From an uncultured Alistipes sp. (GTDB lineage Bacteria; Bacteroidota; Bacteroidia; Bacteroidales; Rikenellaceae), in contig NZ_CAJTXD010000001.1 in the NCBI RefSeq assembly GCF_910580175.1, forward strand, positions 1 through 64,000: a stretch of DNA of 64,000 bases. Reading direction: 5' to 3'. The translations under genes and the position numbers were made by a program. Shown in pieces: positions 52,333 through 61,462 of the stretch. Position 1 is the first letter of the stretch. Every line of letters starts with the position of its first letter. The notes beneath the pieces were generated by a model. That model was not told the DNA's origin. It saw only the letters and a program-made list of their open reading frames with translations, and did not search any database.

Positions 52333-53322
52333 CTATTCGTTGAATTGATCCCAGTCGACCAGTACGCTCATGCCCGGACGCAGGTTCATGATGCCGCCCA
52401 CCGGCTTGGCCTTGACGGCGAACGTGCGGATGTCGAAACCGCCCTGCGTGCGGGTCGCAGCCCAAGTGGCGAAGTCGGCCTGCACCGAGATGTAGGTCAC
52501 TTCGAATTCTACGGTGTAGTCCAGGGCCGGGATATATCCGCACATGCGGGTGCCGATCTTGATTGCCGGCAACAGGGTTTCCTTGATGTTGAAGGTTACC
52601 CACATGTCGCTCGTGTCCAGGATGGCCACCACCGGATAGCCGCTGCCGACAAGCTCGCCCGTCTCGGCGATGATCGTCGACACTTCGCCGGTCACGGGCG
52701 AATAGACCATGGCATCGCTGATGTAGGATTCCACTTCGTTGACGGCACCTTCGGCTTGCTGCACCTTGGCGGCCGCTGCGGCCTTGTCTTCCTTGCGGGC
52801 GCCGTCTTTGGCCATGTCGTATTGTGCCTTGGCGGCTTGTGCCGTGGCTTTCATGGCGTTGTAATTGGCCGAGGCTTCGTCGAGTTTCTGGGCCGGTACG
52901 ACACCTTGGTCATAGAGGTTCTTTACCCGTTCATAGGTCTTGCGCGCCAGTTCCAGCCCGGCCTGCGCCTTTTCCCACATGCTCAGGGCCGCTTCGATCT
53001 GTTGGATGCGGGCACCCGCTACGGCTGCGGCGTCCAATGCCGATGCGGCCGTTTTCACAGCTTCGGCTTGTTGCAGTTTGGCGTCCAGTTCCGGTGTCGA
53101 AAGCGTGTAGAGCAATTGTCCTTGTTCGACGTGTTGTCCTTGCGTTACTTTCATGCAGTCGATGCGTCCGGGAACCTTGGACGAAGCTTTGTAGGTCGTG
53201 CATTCGACCGTGCCTTGAATCAGCATCGGGGTGTGCTTGGTCAGATAGCGGCTGATGAGCACGACCGCCAGAACGATGACCGCTGCTGCGGCTACGATTC
53301 CAATGATGTTTTTGCGTTTCAT
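52333..53322 (-). CDS. HlyD-family periplasmic adaptor
   Basis: 329 aa. N-terminal anchor helix (IIGIVAAAAVIVLAVVLISRYL), lipoyl half-motifs KVPGRIDCMKVTQGQHVEQGQLLYTL and MVYSPVTGEVSTIIAETGELV, a long coiled-coil hairpin between (about 85-205, Ala/Gln/Lys rich), and a C-terminal beta domain. Bridges the ABC-2 permeases to the TolC protein encoded 12 bp upstream. Confidence 0.94.
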   Translation of the reverse strand: MKRKNIIGIVAAAAVIVLAVVLISRYLTKHTPMLIQGTVECTTYKASSKVPGRIDCMKVTQGQHVEQGQLLYTLSTPELDAKLQQAEAVKTAASALDAAAVAGARIQQIEAALSMWEKAQAGLELARKTYERVKNLYDQGVVPAQKLDEASANYNAMKATAQAAKAQYDMAKDGARKEDKAAAAAKVQQAEGAVNEVESYISDAMVYSPVTGEVSTIIAETGELVGSGYPVVAILDTSDMWVTFNIKETLLPAIKIGTRMCGYIPALDYTVEFEVTYISVQADFATWAATRTQGGFDIRTFAVKAKPVGGIMNLRPGMSVLVDWDQFNE

Positions 53323-53334
53323 ATCGTTTGTCTT

Positions 53335-54798
53335 TTATTTTTTGTCGAAAAGGATAGGCCGGGCGTCGCTGCGGCGCGCATAGGCGGGGAATTCTTCGCT
53401 CAATCCGGCGGCTTCGAGCAGCTGCGCCAGAAGTTTGTCATAGTTGAAGGCTGCCTGCAACCGTTCGGCACGTACGCCGGCCAGGTTCAGTTCGGCGTCG
53501 ATCAAGTCCGACGAGGAAGCCATACCCTCCAGGAATGCGGCATTTTTCATGCGCAGATATTCTTCGGCGAATGCCAGCGAGGCATCGATCGAGGTCATTT
53601 GGTTGCGGTAGTTCTGCAATTGGTTGTAGAGTTGCTCGACCAGCACCGAGATGTCTTTTTCAGCTTTGTTCTGCAACTCTCCTACCCGTCGTACGGTCTG
53701 CTTGGCCGCCGAATATTTGTATTCGCGGTTCAGACCGTCGAAAATCTTGATGTTCACTCCTACGCCCACGGCCCAGCGGGGCACCAGACCGGCCACTTGA
53801 TAGTTGTAGAACGAGCCGCCGCCCATCGCCACGACTTGCGGCAGGAAAGCGCTGCGCTGTACCTTTACGCCTTCTTGGGCTAGGTCGCGTTTGAGCGTTA
53901 CCTGGTTCAGCAGAGGGTTGCGGTCTGCGGCTTGCGCTTGATAGAACGTCAGGTCTTCGATCTTGTCCACGATGAACATCGAGGTAACGGGCAGCAACTC
54001 TTGGTTGCGGTTGAGCGTGTTTTGCAGGGCGCTCGATATGGTCTGCACCTGTAGGCGCGCATTGGCCAGTTCGCGTTCGGCTTCGGCCAACTTGAACTCG
54101 ACATAAAGCCGTTCGCTCTTGGCGATCATGCCGTTCTGTTCCAGGGCTATGGCATCTTGCAGGTGTTTGCGTACGCCGTCGACTACCTGTTGGCGGACGT
54201 CGACCACTTGCATGGCCAGCGAGAGTCCGAAATAGCGTTCGACCAGTTCGGATATCAGGGCGTTGCGCGTCTGGTTGCCTTGTTCGATGGCTGTGCGCTC
54301 CTGAATCTTCGCGGCGCGGCCTGCGGCGTTGATCTTGCCGCCCAGCCAGATGGGCATGGTCACTTGTCCGCCTACGAAGCCCAGACTGCGGTCTTGTACC
54401 TTAAGAAACCAGTCGGCACCCAGAATCGGGTCGATGAGTTGCTGGATCGGCGGGATGTACTGGGGCGGCACCATGCCGCTGCCGAGCACCTGGCCCGCAA
54501 GATTCTGCACCGGGCCTTTCATTTCGTTGAAGTCGAATCCGATGTCTTTGGCCATGTAGGCATAAGCGCCCGTGACGCTGATCTGGGGCATGCGCAGACC
54601 GATGGACGCGCGGCGTTCCTGTTGGGCGGCCCGTTCTTCGTATTCTGCTGCCTTCATGGCCGGATTGTCGGCCAGCGTGACGGCGATCGCTTCGTCGAGC
54701 GACAGCGTGGCGGCAGGTTGCTGGGCCGCTGCTTGTGCGAAAAACAGAAGCGAGGCTGCCGGGACGAAGGTCTTGACTGCTATTTTCATAGTGTTCAT
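53335..54798 (-). CDS. TolC-family outer-membrane channel
   Basis: 487 aa. Signal peptide (MKIAVKTFVPAASLLFFAQAAA), then LSLDEAIAVTLADNPAMKAAEYEERAAQQERRASIG and the duplicated TolC helix-strand repeats (AIALEQNGMIAKSERLYVEF, NAAFLEGMASSSDLIDAELNL). Not a lipoprotein, unlike the RND-linked factor at the window start. The ATG at 54789 (fourth codon) may be the true start, since the promoter box lies only 15 bp upstream of 54798. Confidence 0.93.
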   Translation of the reverse strand: MNTMKIAVKTFVPAASLLFFAQAAAQQPAATLSLDEAIAVTLADNPAMKAAEYEERAAQQERRASIGLRMPQISVTGAYAYMAKDIGFDFNEMKGPVQNLAGQVLGSGMVPPQYIPPIQQLIDPILGADWFLKVQDRSLGFVGGQVTMPIWLGGKINAAGRAAKIQERTAIEQGNQTRNALISELVERYFGLSLAMQVVDVRQQVVDGVRKHLQDAIALEQNGMIAKSERLYVEFKLAEAERELANARLQVQTISSALQNTLNRNQELLPVTSMFIVDKIEDLTFYQAQAADRNPLLNQVTLKRDLAQEGVKVQRSAFLPQVVAMGGGSFYNYQVAGLVPRWAVGVGVNIKIFDGLNREYKYSAAKQTVRRVGELQNKAEKDISVLVEQLYNQLQNYRNQMTSIDASLAFAEEYLRMKNAAFLEGMASSSDLIDAELNLAGVRAERLQAAFNYDKLLAQLLEAAGLSEEFPAYARRSDARPILFDKK

Positions 54799-54812
54799 TG
54801 AATTGTAGGTAG

Positions 54813-54820
54813 CAAATATA
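54813..54820 (-). promoter_or_regulatory. -7 box of the TolC-HlyD-ABC-2 operon
   Basis: TATATTTG on the minus strand; expected RNA start near 54807, leaving a very short leader. Confidence 0.55.
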
Positions 54821-54898
54821 GCGATAACTCCGCAGGTTGCGGCACTTATCGGTAGTTTAGACCATTTTTATGTCCTTATGGAAACAAAATACGTCTGT

Positions 54899-55978
54899 TT
54901 ATTGCCATAGGTGAGCATTCGCCCGGCGCACTTGTTCGGCCAGTTCCGGATAGTATTGCACCCGTACGCCTGCTTCGCGGAGCGTGAGTGCTCCCCGGCA
55001 TTCCGCAAACCGGTCGGGTTCGTAGAGGGCGAACGCTGCGTGGGCGAATCCGTGGCGCAGAATCATTGCGGTGCAGCTTTCGGGTTCGCTGGCCCGGGTC
55101 GAGCAGGGTTCCATCGACGAATAGATGGAGGCTCCGTGCAGCGAGACCCCTGCCGCTTCGGCCTTGGCTATGGCTTCTTGTTCGGCATGGTGCGTGGGCG
55201 ATGTTTCGTGGGTATGGCCCCGGAAAATTCGGCCGTCGGGCGTCACGACCACAGCACCTACGCAGTAGGATGTGGCGCAAGGCGTGCACTCGAGACTTTC
55301 GTTCACGGCCATGCGCAGAAAATGCAAGTCGTCGGCCGTGGTGTCGGGCCGGAGCCGCCAGGTGCGGACGTCCATGTTGCCGAACTTTTCGTATGTGCAG
55401 GGCGTGCCTTCGGGCGGTTCGAATGCGAAATGTGCCCTGCCCTGCCCTGCCCCGAGTCGTAGTGCCGGATTTACGGCTATCCGCAGCGTGTCGGCCAGAC
55501 CTTCGCGCAGGAACATGCCGAGCACCTGCGCCCCGCCTTCGACGAAAAGCCGGCCGATGCCGCGCTTTTCCAGTTCGGTCACGATCCGGCAGGCCGACAG
55601 AGGCTTCGGTGCAGAAATGACGGTCGCCGCATGGGCCAGTTCAGGGAGCGGCCGGGGGGAAAAGACATAGCGGTCGGCATCGCCCGTAGTGAAGAAGCGC
55701 AGGGTCGCATCGAGCCGCCCGGAGCCGGTAAGCGTGACTTTGGTCAGATCGGGACGCAGCCCGCGGGCTGTGCGTTGCTTGCGGGCCGTTTCGTCGCGCA
55801 GAAGCAGCGACGGATCGTCGCGCCGCAGGGTTTCGGCACCCGCCAGAATGGCGTCGTATCCGGTGCGCAGACGGTAGACTTCGGCCAGGTCTTCCGGCGT
55901 GGAGACCAGCAGCCGTTCGGAGGAGGTGTCGTCCATGTAGCCGTCGGCCGTGGTGGCGACAGAGAGGGTCACGAACAT
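54899..55978 (-). CDS. ribD: RibD-type riboflavin enzyme with reversed domain order (reductase-deaminase)
   Basis: 359 aa. Residues 1-215 are the RibD C-terminal (DHFR-like) reductase: FVTLSVATTADGYMDD, RLRTGYDAILAGAETLRRDDPSL, GIGRLFVEGGAQVLGMFL. Residues about 218-359 are the zinc deaminase: CVGAVVVTPDGRIFRGHTHE, THHAEQEAIAKAEAAG and EPCSTRASEPESCTAMI (PC-x8-C zinc site). Usual bacterial RibD has deaminase first, so order is swapped. Both sets of key residues look intact. Its start overlaps the metallophosphoesterase stop by 10 bp. Related pyrimidine deaminase/reductases of other pathways are not excluded. Confidence 0.83.
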   Translation of the reverse strand: MFVTLSVATTADGYMDDTSSERLLVSTPEDLAEVYRLRTGYDAILAGAETLRRDDPSLLLRDETARKQRTARGLRPDLTKVTLTGSGRLDATLRFFTTGDADRYVFSPRPLPELAHAATVISAPKPLSACRIVTELEKRGIGRLFVEGGAQVLGMFLREGLADTLRIAVNPALRLGAGQGRAHFAFEPPEGTPCTYEKFGNMDVRTWRLRPDTTADDLHFLRMAVNESLECTPCATSYCVGAVVVTPDGRIFRGHTHETSPTHHAEQEAIAKAEAAGVSLHGASIYSSMEPCSTRASEPESCTAMILRHGFAHAAFALYEPDRFAECRGALTLREAGVRVQYYPELAEQVRRANAHLWQ

Positions 55979-57132
55979 TTCCGCAGGGTAATTAGCGTGA
56001 TTTCGGGCCAGGCGCCGAGTCGCATGGGATAGCCTACGCAGCCTATGCCGTCGTTGATGTAGAGCGTGCGGCCGTCTTGTCGGTAGGGGCCGCTCCAGCG
56101 TTTATAGAGCCAGGATGCCGGAGAAACCGAATGGCCGAAAAGGTCGATCTTCATCTGCATGCCATGCACGTGTCCCGCCAGCGTGAGGTCGCCGTGCCCG
56201 GTTTCGAGAATTTGCGGCCACAATTGGGGAAGATGCACGGCCGTGATGTTGAAAAGCGAGTCGGGCACGCCTGCATAGGTCTTGTCCAAGGTCGCGACAT
56301 GCAGTTGCGAGGCGTGGCGTTGCCGGTGTAATGCCGGATCGAACGAGATGCCCGACAGCGAAATGCTGTCTCCCTCGCGGTGCAGGTAAACGGTCGTGTC
56401 TTGTAGTACATGCCACCCTGCCTGCGTCTGCCGTTCGATCACTTGCGCCAGACTCTCGTCCGCAGGTTGCGCAACCGTATCCTTGATGTAGCGGCCCGTG
56501 TCATGGTTTCCCGTGACCGAGTAAACCGGCGCTGCAAGTGCGCCCAATTTTTGCAGGACGGCAGGTGTCAATTCGCTCGAACGGATGTTTACCAGGTCGC
56601 CCGTGAAGAGGATCAGGTCGGGATGCAGGGCATTGATGCTGTCGATCAGCCGGTTCAGTTCGCGGTCGGGGTGTACGAGCGTCCCGACGTGGAGGTCGGA
56701 AAATTGGACGATCCGCAGCCCGTCGAAACCGGCCGGCAGCCGGTCGGAGCATACTTCTATCGCGTTTATATGCAACGTCGTACGTCCTGCCGTAGCGCCC
56801 CACACCATGATGCCGGCGATGCCGAGGCCCGCCAGTACGCCGAGCCGGGGCCGATGCAATGCGTTGAACGCGTAGAAGCCGATCCGTGAAAATATGGCGA
56901 CCATCCAGGCCCAAAATATCCACATCGTCCAGTGTATGTAGGCGGTCGAATGGTCGCGGAGCAGCAGGCCGGCGACGGCCACGATCAAAGGCAGGGAGTC
57001 GGTCAGCGCAGCCCATGCGATGAAGAGCCTGCGGCGCAGCGGGCCGACGCCTTCGCGCTTCAGCCGCCGGAGGTGGTGGCGGTCGGCTGCCACGGCGCAA
57101 AGGGCCAGCAGAATGACGATCGAATAGAGCAT
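55969..57132 (-). CDS. Membrane-anchored metallophosphoesterase (YkuE-like)
   Basis: 387 aa. Four N-terminal helices (about 1-20, 40-58, 65-85, 100-118) anchor the protein; the catalytic domain follows with RIVQFSDLHVGTLV, LILFTGDLVNIRS, YSVTGNHDTGRY, FNITAVHLPQLWP and LTLAGHVHGMQ, the full set of two-metal ligands (D-x-H, GD, GNHD, H, GHxH). Homologues act on phospholipid or UDP-diacylglucosamine type substrates. Start at 57132 supported by the promoter box at 57216-57223. Confidence 0.92.
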   Translation of the reverse strand: MLYSIVILLALCAVAADRHHLRRLKREGVGPLRRRLFIAWAALTDSLPLIVAVAGLLLRDHSTAYIHWTMWIFWAWMVAIFSRIGFYAFNALHRPRLGVLAGLGIAGIMVWGATAGRTTLHINAIEVCSDRLPAGFDGLRIVQFSDLHVGTLVHPDRELNRLIDSINALHPDLILFTGDLVNIRSSELTPAVLQKLGALAAPVYSVTGNHDTGRYIKDTVAQPADESLAQVIERQTQAGWHVLQDTTVYLHREGDSISLSGISFDPALHRQRHASQLHVATLDKTYAGVPDSLFNITAVHLPQLWPQILETGHGDLTLAGHVHGMQMKIDLFGHSVSPASWLYKRWSGPYRQDGRTLYINDGIGCVGYPMRLGAWPEITLITLRKCS

Positions 57133-57215
57133 ACCTATAAAATAAATATAACAGGAGCGGTTGCAAACCGGATGCCGGAAGCGAAGGTCGTGCGGCTGCG
57201 GCCGGTCTGCCGATG

Positions 57216-57223
57216 CAAAGATA
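57216..57223 (-). promoter_or_regulatory. -7 box of the metallophosphoesterase-ribD unit
   Basis: TATCTTTG on the minus strand, about 84 bp before the ATG at 57132. Confidence 0.5.
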
Positions 57224-57446
57224 GCGCAAGCCGCTTGCAAAAGCAAGTCCGCTCACGGTTTGTTCTCGGGCATCGTCATGCAGTTGTGCGGAAGAACGCA
57301 ATTTTTGGGCATCCTCCTGCGAATCCGATTCGTGCTGCTGTCCTTTGGCATACAACTTGCTAATTTGCGGGATGAATATTAACCCGTTGTATTCCAAAAA
57401 CTAAAAACGAGAAAGCTTTATTAAAAAACCAAATTTTATTCGGCTT

Positions 57447-58793
57447 ATGAAAACATTTCGACTTTTGACTGCGGCTTTGCTGCTCGCGACTTCCGCATCG
57501 GCTCAGCGCTATCCGAACCAGGCCCAGGAGGGCGAGTATGCGCCCACGGTCTATCTGATCGCCGCCCAGGAGACCGAAACCATCGGCTGCGGCTGCGCGT
57601 CGCGCGAGACCGCTGCACTCCACCGCGCAACGGTAACCAACGCCACGCAAGACTATATCGACACCCATCGTCCCGGGTTCCAGCAGGTGGAAAAACCGCA
57701 GTTCGTCTTCGCCACGAAGAATAACCGTTTCTCGTTCGCCGTGGGCGGTACGGTGGCTCTGCGCGCCGGTTACGACTTCAAGGGCATTTCGGACAACATC
57801 GATTTCGTGCCTTACGACATTCCCATTCCGGGCAATTACAGCACGCGCCAGAAGCTGATGATGGACGCCACCACCTCGCGCGTCTTCCTGAAAGCCATTA
57901 CCAATACGGGTGCAGGCCGTGTCGTGGTGTTCTTCGATGCCGACTTCCGCGGCGGTCGCGAGGGCAGCTACACGCCTCGTGTGCGTTCGGCTTATGTATC
58001 GGCCAAGGGCTTCACGTTGGGTCGTGACGTGACGACGTTCTGCGATTTGCAGGCGGCGCCCACGACCATCGATTACCTGGGTCCCAACGCCTACAACTTC
58101 AACTTCGCCACGATGATCCGCTACGAGGTAACGTTCGCCCGCGACCGGCTGACGTTCGGTGTGGCTGCCGAAATGCCCCATGTGAGCGGCACTTACAACG
58201 ATAACTTCTCTGCGCTGCGTCAGCGCGTGCCCGACTTCCCGGCATTCCTCCAGCTTTCTTGGGGCAACAACCGCGAGAGCCACATCCGCGCTTCGGGTGT
58301 CGTCCGCAACATGTACCTGCACAACGTGCGCACCGGCAACAACACTTCGTTGTTGGGTTGGGGCGCTCAGTTCAGCGGCCGCATCAAGGTAGCTCGTCCC
58401 GTCGTACTCTTTATGAACGGCGTCTACGGCCAGGGCATCACGCCTTACATCCAGGATCTTACCGGTTCGGGTCTCGACTTCACGCCCAATCCGCAGAACG
58501 CCGAGCAGATCCAGACCATGCCCATGTGGGGTTGGCAGGCCGCCGCACAGATCAATCTCTCGCGCAAGGTCTTCCTTTCGGGCGGTTATTCGATGGTGCG
58601 CGTAGAGCATAAGCACGGTTATTTCTCCGAGACCGAGTATCGCCAGGGCCAGTATATCTTCGGCAATATCTTCTACAAGGCTTCCGCACGCTGCCGTCTG
58701 GCCGCCGAATACCTCTACGGCCGTCGTTACGACATGAACAGCGTCCAGAACCACGCCAACCGTGTCAACGTGATGGTGCAGTACAACTTCTGA
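57447..58793 (+). CDS. DcaP-like outer-membrane porin
   Basis: 448 aa. Signal peptide MKTFRLLTAALLLATSASAQ; the mature start has a Cys pair (TIGCGCAS). Barrel features match DcaP-family trimeric porins: VVVFFDADFRGGREGSYTPRVRSAYVSAKGFTLGRDVTTF followed by APTTIDYLGPNAYNFN, and a C-terminal strand ending VMVQYNF with terminal Phe for BAM recognition. Very regular codon choice (GGC, CGT, AAC, TAC) suggests high expression. Substrate unknown; DcaP relatives pass dicarboxylates and similar anions. Confidence 0.82.
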   Translation: MKTFRLLTAALLLATSASAQRYPNQAQEGEYAPTVYLIAAQETETIGCGCASRETAALHRATVTNATQDYIDTHRPGFQQVEKPQFVFATKNNRFSFAVGGTVALRAGYDFKGISDNIDFVPYDIPIPGNYSTRQKLMMDATTSRVFLKAITNTGAGRVVVFFDADFRGGREGSYTPRVRSAYVSAKGFTLGRDVTTFCDLQAAPTTIDYLGPNAYNFNFATMIRYEVTFARDRLTFGVAAEMPHVSGTYNDNFSALRQRVPDFPAFLQLSWGNNRESHIRASGVVRNMYLHNVRTGNNTSLLGWGAQFSGRIKVARPVVLFMNGVYGQGITPYIQDLTGSGLDFTPNPQNAEQIQTMPMWGWQAAAQINLSRKVFLSGGYSMVRVEHKHGYFSETEYRQGQYIFGNIFYKASARCRLAAEYLYGRRYDMNSVQNHANRVNVMVQYNF

Positions 58794-58819
58794 TTTCGCA
58801 TCCTATTCCTTTTTTGCGA

Positions 58820-58847
58820 GCGGTTCCTCTTGGAATCGCCCGCTTTT
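58820..58847 (+). terminator. Terminator of the porin gene
   Basis: Stem GCGGTTCC/GGAATCGC (58820-58827, 58832-58839, one G-U), then CCGCTTTTTT. Confidence 0.65.
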
Positions 58848-58865
58848 TTATATTTTGGTTCAGCA

Positions 58866-58930
58866 TAAGATACTCGCGCTCGGCAAAATGCAAGCGAGCT
58901 TGCTTTGGCTCTCGCTTATTTGTATATTGG
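58866..58930 (+). repeat. Promoter-linked dispersed repeat, copy 2 (decayed -7 box)
   Basis: Core 58877-58906 identical to copy 1 at 17357-17386. Ends TATATTGG, where TTTG has become TTGG, so this copy is probably not an active promoter. Confidence 0.8.
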
Positions 58931-58938
58931 CTTTGCCC

Positions 58939-59001
58939 AAGATACTTCGCCTCGGGCAAACAAATTTTATTTGTTTGCCCCTCGGCTTATTATTATCTTT
59001 G
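58939..59001 (+). promoter_or_regulatory. Dispersed repeat copy 3 with active-looking promoter of DUF4491 gene
   Basis: Same frame as copies 1 and 2 (AAGATACT, CTCGG, hairpin, CTCGGCTTATT, -7 box) but a different hairpin: GGGCAAACAAAT/ATTTGTTTGCCC (58954-58965, 58969-58980). Promoter: TTTG 58970-58973, 20 bp, TATCTTTG 58994-59001. The -33 element lies inside the hairpin's right arm, so a hairpin-binding protein or cruciform could block it. Confidence 0.7.
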
Positions 59002-59078
59002 TACGATTCAGCGGGGGTGCTCACATCCGATCGTCGGTCGGCGGACATGCCTGCGGATTTTTATTCGAATATTCGATT

Positions 59079-59381
59079 ATGGATTTTTTGGCTCAATATA
59101 ATTTGACCGGATTGGTCATCGGGGTGGTTACATTCCTCATCATCGGGTTGTTCCATCCTTTGGTCATCAAGGGGGAATATCATTTCGGCGTGCGGTGCTG
59201 GTGGGTTTTTCTCGTGATGGGCATCGCGGCTGTCACGGCATCGGTCGCCGTGCGGCATATTCTGTGGTCGACGCTGCTGGCCGTGTGGGGCGCTTCATCG
59301 TTCTGGTCGATCGGCGAGTTGTTCGAGCAGCGCCGGCGCGTGGCCAGGGGGTGGTTCCCCAAAAAAGAAAAACAAGGTTGA
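59079..59381 (+). CDS. DUF4491 family small membrane protein
   Basis: 100 aa, three predicted helices: LTGLVIGVVTFLIIGLFHPLVI, WWVFLVMGIAAVTASVAV and STLLAVWGASSFWSIGELF, then a basic tail (RRRVARGWFPKKEK). Matches the Bacteroidota DUF4491 pattern (FHPLVIKGEYHFG, SSFWSIGELFEQ). Function unknown. The start at 59079 lies 78 bp after the promoter box. Confidence 0.88.
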   Translation: MDFLAQYNLTGLVIGVVTFLIIGLFHPLVIKGEYHFGVRCWWVFLVMGIAAVTASVAVRHILWSTLLAVWGASSFWSIGELFEQRRRVARGWFPKKEKQG

Positions 59382-59410
59382 ACGGAGTGAAATCCATCGT
59401 TTGCAGGAGG

Positions 59411-60469
59411 ATGAAACCAGGATGTCTGTCGGTTGGCTTGTGCCTGTTTTTCTGTTGTTTGGTCGGTTGCGGCCGGTCGTCGCCGTCCGGAGCGTGTCGC
59501 GAAGCGGAGGAGCCTGCGCCCGTGCAGGTCAGGTTGCTTTTTACGGGCGACGTGATGCAGCACATGTCGCAGATCGCTGCTGCCCGGCGGGACGACGGAT
59601 TCGATTATGATGAAATGCTCGCCGCCATGTTGCCTCGTTTTCGGGCGGCTGATTTGGTGGTGGTCAATCTGGAGACCACGCTTACCCGTTCGTCTCGTTA
59701 TACGGGCTACCCTCTTTTCCGTTCTCCTGTTGCGTTGGCCGATGCTCTGGCCCGGGCCGGAGTCGATGTGGCAACGCTGGCCAACAACCATTGTTGCGAT
59801 GGCGGCGGTGCCGGGGTGCGGACGACCGTCGAGGAGTTGACGCGCTGCGGCATGCGGCATACGGGCGTTTTCGCCGACAGTCTCGACCGGGCGGTAAATC
59901 ATCCGTTATACGTTGAGCGTCAGGGTATACGCTTTGCCTTTCTCAACTATACATACGGCACCAACGGCATGCCGGTGCCGCGCGGCACGACGGTCAACTT
60001 CATCGACACGGTGCGTATGGCTCGCGATTTGGCCGCCGCCGGTCGGGAGGGTGTCGATTGTACGGTGGTTTGCATCCACTGGGGCAACGAGTACCAGCGG
60101 CGGCCCAATGCTTCTCAACGGCGTTTGGCCGATTTCTTGCGGCGGCATGGAGCCGACCTTATCATCGGCCACCATCCCCATGTGGTGCAGCCCTGCGAGG
60201 CCGATTCGACGCATGTCGTGCTGTTCTCGCTCGGCAATTTCGTCTCGAATCAGCGTAAACGTTATTGCGACGGAGGGTTGGTGGCGGAGATCGATGCCGT
60301 GCGTCATCCCGACGGACGGATGACCTATGCGCTGCGGACGGTGCCGGTGTGGGTGGCGATGCCCGGCTTTCGGGTGCTGCCTCCCGAGGCGGCCGACACC
60401 TTGTCCCTGCCGCCGGCCTATCGGTTGTTCCGCGAAGATACCGGCGCACTCCTCGGAAAGGGTTTATAA
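59411..60469 (+). CDS. CapA/PgsA-type metallophosphatase lipoprotein
   Basis: 352 aa. Lipoprotein signal ([20 protein letters not shown], Cys20). CapA domain: [49 protein letters not shown] and [13 protein letters not shown], the calcineurin-like metal ligands of capsule-synthesis/poly-glutamate proteins. ATG at 59411 is directly preceded by AGGAGG; an alternative GTG lies at 59387. Starts 29 bp after the DUF4491 gene. Confidence 0.88.
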   Translation: MKPGCLSVGLCLFFCCLVGCGRSSPSGACREAEEPAPVQVRLLFTGDVMQHMSQIAAARRDDGFDYDEMLAAMLPRFRAADLVVVNLETTLTRSSRYTGYPLFRSPVALADALARAGVDVATLANNHCCDGGGAGVRTTVEELTRCGMRHTGVFADSLDRAVNHPLYVERQGIRFAFLNYTYGTNGMPVPRGTTVNFIDTVRMARDLAAAGREGVDCTVVCIHWGNEYQRRPNASQRRLADFLRRHGADLIIGHHPHVVQPCEADSTHVVLFSLGNFVSNQRKRYCDGGLVAEIDAVRHPDGRMTYALRTVPVWVAMPGFRVLPPEAADTLSLPPAYRLFREDTGALLGKGL

Positions 60470-60575
60470 GTGCGCCTTAAGGGCCGATGAGGCCTTGCAG
60501 GCTTATTGGGCCTTGGTTTGTTGCGATATTTGCAGCAGAGGTGCGTGCAAACATCAACAACCAACATCATCGATC

Positions 60576-61154
60576 ATGGGAAAGAGTATCAAGGGTACCC
60601 GCACCGAGCAGAATCTGCTCAAGGCTTTCGCCGGCGAGAGTCAGGCGCGCAGCCGCTATGCTTTTTTTGCGAGCAAAGCCAAGAAGGAGGGGTACGAACA
60701 GGTCGCCGGCGTCTTTCTGGAGACTGCCGAGCAGGAGAAAGAACATGCCGAGCGGTTCTTCAAGTTTCTGGAGGGCGGGCATGTCGAAATCACAGCCACC
60801 TACCCTGCTGAACCGATCGGCACCACGCCGGAGAATCTGTTGGCTGCGGCGCATGGCGAGCGTGAGGAGTGGGACGTGCTCTACCGCGATTTCGCCGGCA
60901 CGGCCGAGGAGGAGGGTTTTCCGGAGATCGCCACGGCGTTCCGCATGATTTCGACCGTCGAGGCGCAGCACGAGGAGCGCTATCTGAAGCTGTTGAGCCG
61001 TTTTTCGGAGGGCGATTTCTTCAAGCGCGACGGCAAAATCTGGTGGCAGTGCCGCAATTGCGGCTATGTCTGCGAAGCCTCCGAGGCTCCGAAAGTCTGC
61101 CCTGCATGTCAGCATTCGCAGGCTTATTTCGAGCCGAAAAAGACCAACTATTGA
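60576..61154 (+). CDS. rbr: Rubrerythrin
   Basis: 192-aa peroxide-reducing protein of anaerobes. N-terminal four-helix diiron domain with [25 protein letters not shown] and [16 protein letters not shown], then [20 protein letters not shown] and [11 protein letters not shown] (Glu/His ligands). C-terminal rubredoxin domain with CRNCGYV and [11 protein letters not shown] binds one Fe. Near-consensus box GATATTTG upstream at 60535-60542. Cytoplasmic oxidative-stress defence. Confidence 0.97.
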   Translation: MGKSIKGTRTEQNLLKAFAGESQARSRYAFFASKAKKEGYEQVAGVFLETAEQEKEHAERFFKFLEGGHVEITATYPAEPIGTTPENLLAAAHGEREEWDVLYRDFAGTAEEEGFPEIATAFRMISTVEAQHEERYLKLLSRFSEGDFFKRDGKIWWQCRNCGYVCEASEAPKVCPACQHSQAYFEPKKTNY

Positions 61155-61211
61155 CCCCGTATCCCGTCTGCACTTTTTTGCCGTTGATCCGTGTCGGGCG
61201 ACGGTTATAAG

Positions 61212-61244
61212 GAAAGACCTTGCCGCACTGCGGCAAGGTCTTTC
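61212..61244. terminator. Terminator of rubrerythrin
   Basis: Perfect 15-bp stem (61212-61226 with 61230-61244), loop ACT, ends in A/T-rich sequence on both strands. Confidence 0.8.
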
Positions 61245-61267
61245 TCTGTTTTCGTCGAGCCGCGGGA

Positions 61268-61462
61268 TTATCGCTCGCGGACGGGCAGACTGTATTTTAT
61301 CTTGACCTTGCGTCCGCGCTGGACGGCGGGTGTCCATGCGGGCGATCGTTTCAGCGTCTGTTGCAGGACGATTGCTTTTGCAAATTCGCAGTTTTCCGTT
61401 TTGATGGTTTCTTTGTTATGCTTTGCGTAGTTGCGGCGTTCGTGTCGATAGGCGTCGACCAA
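61268..61462 (-). pseudogene. TonB C-terminal domain relic
   Basis: 64 codons ending KRSPAWTPAVQRGRKVKIKYSLPVRER, which reads as the last ~40 residues of a TonB C-terminal domain (the xxSPxWxPGxQxGKxVxVxYxLPxxF pattern). The membrane anchor, Pro-rich linker and start are missing; the frame opens only with a TTG and its upstream part overlaps the S41 protease 3' end. Best read as a truncated tonB gene left after a deletion. Confidence 0.5.
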
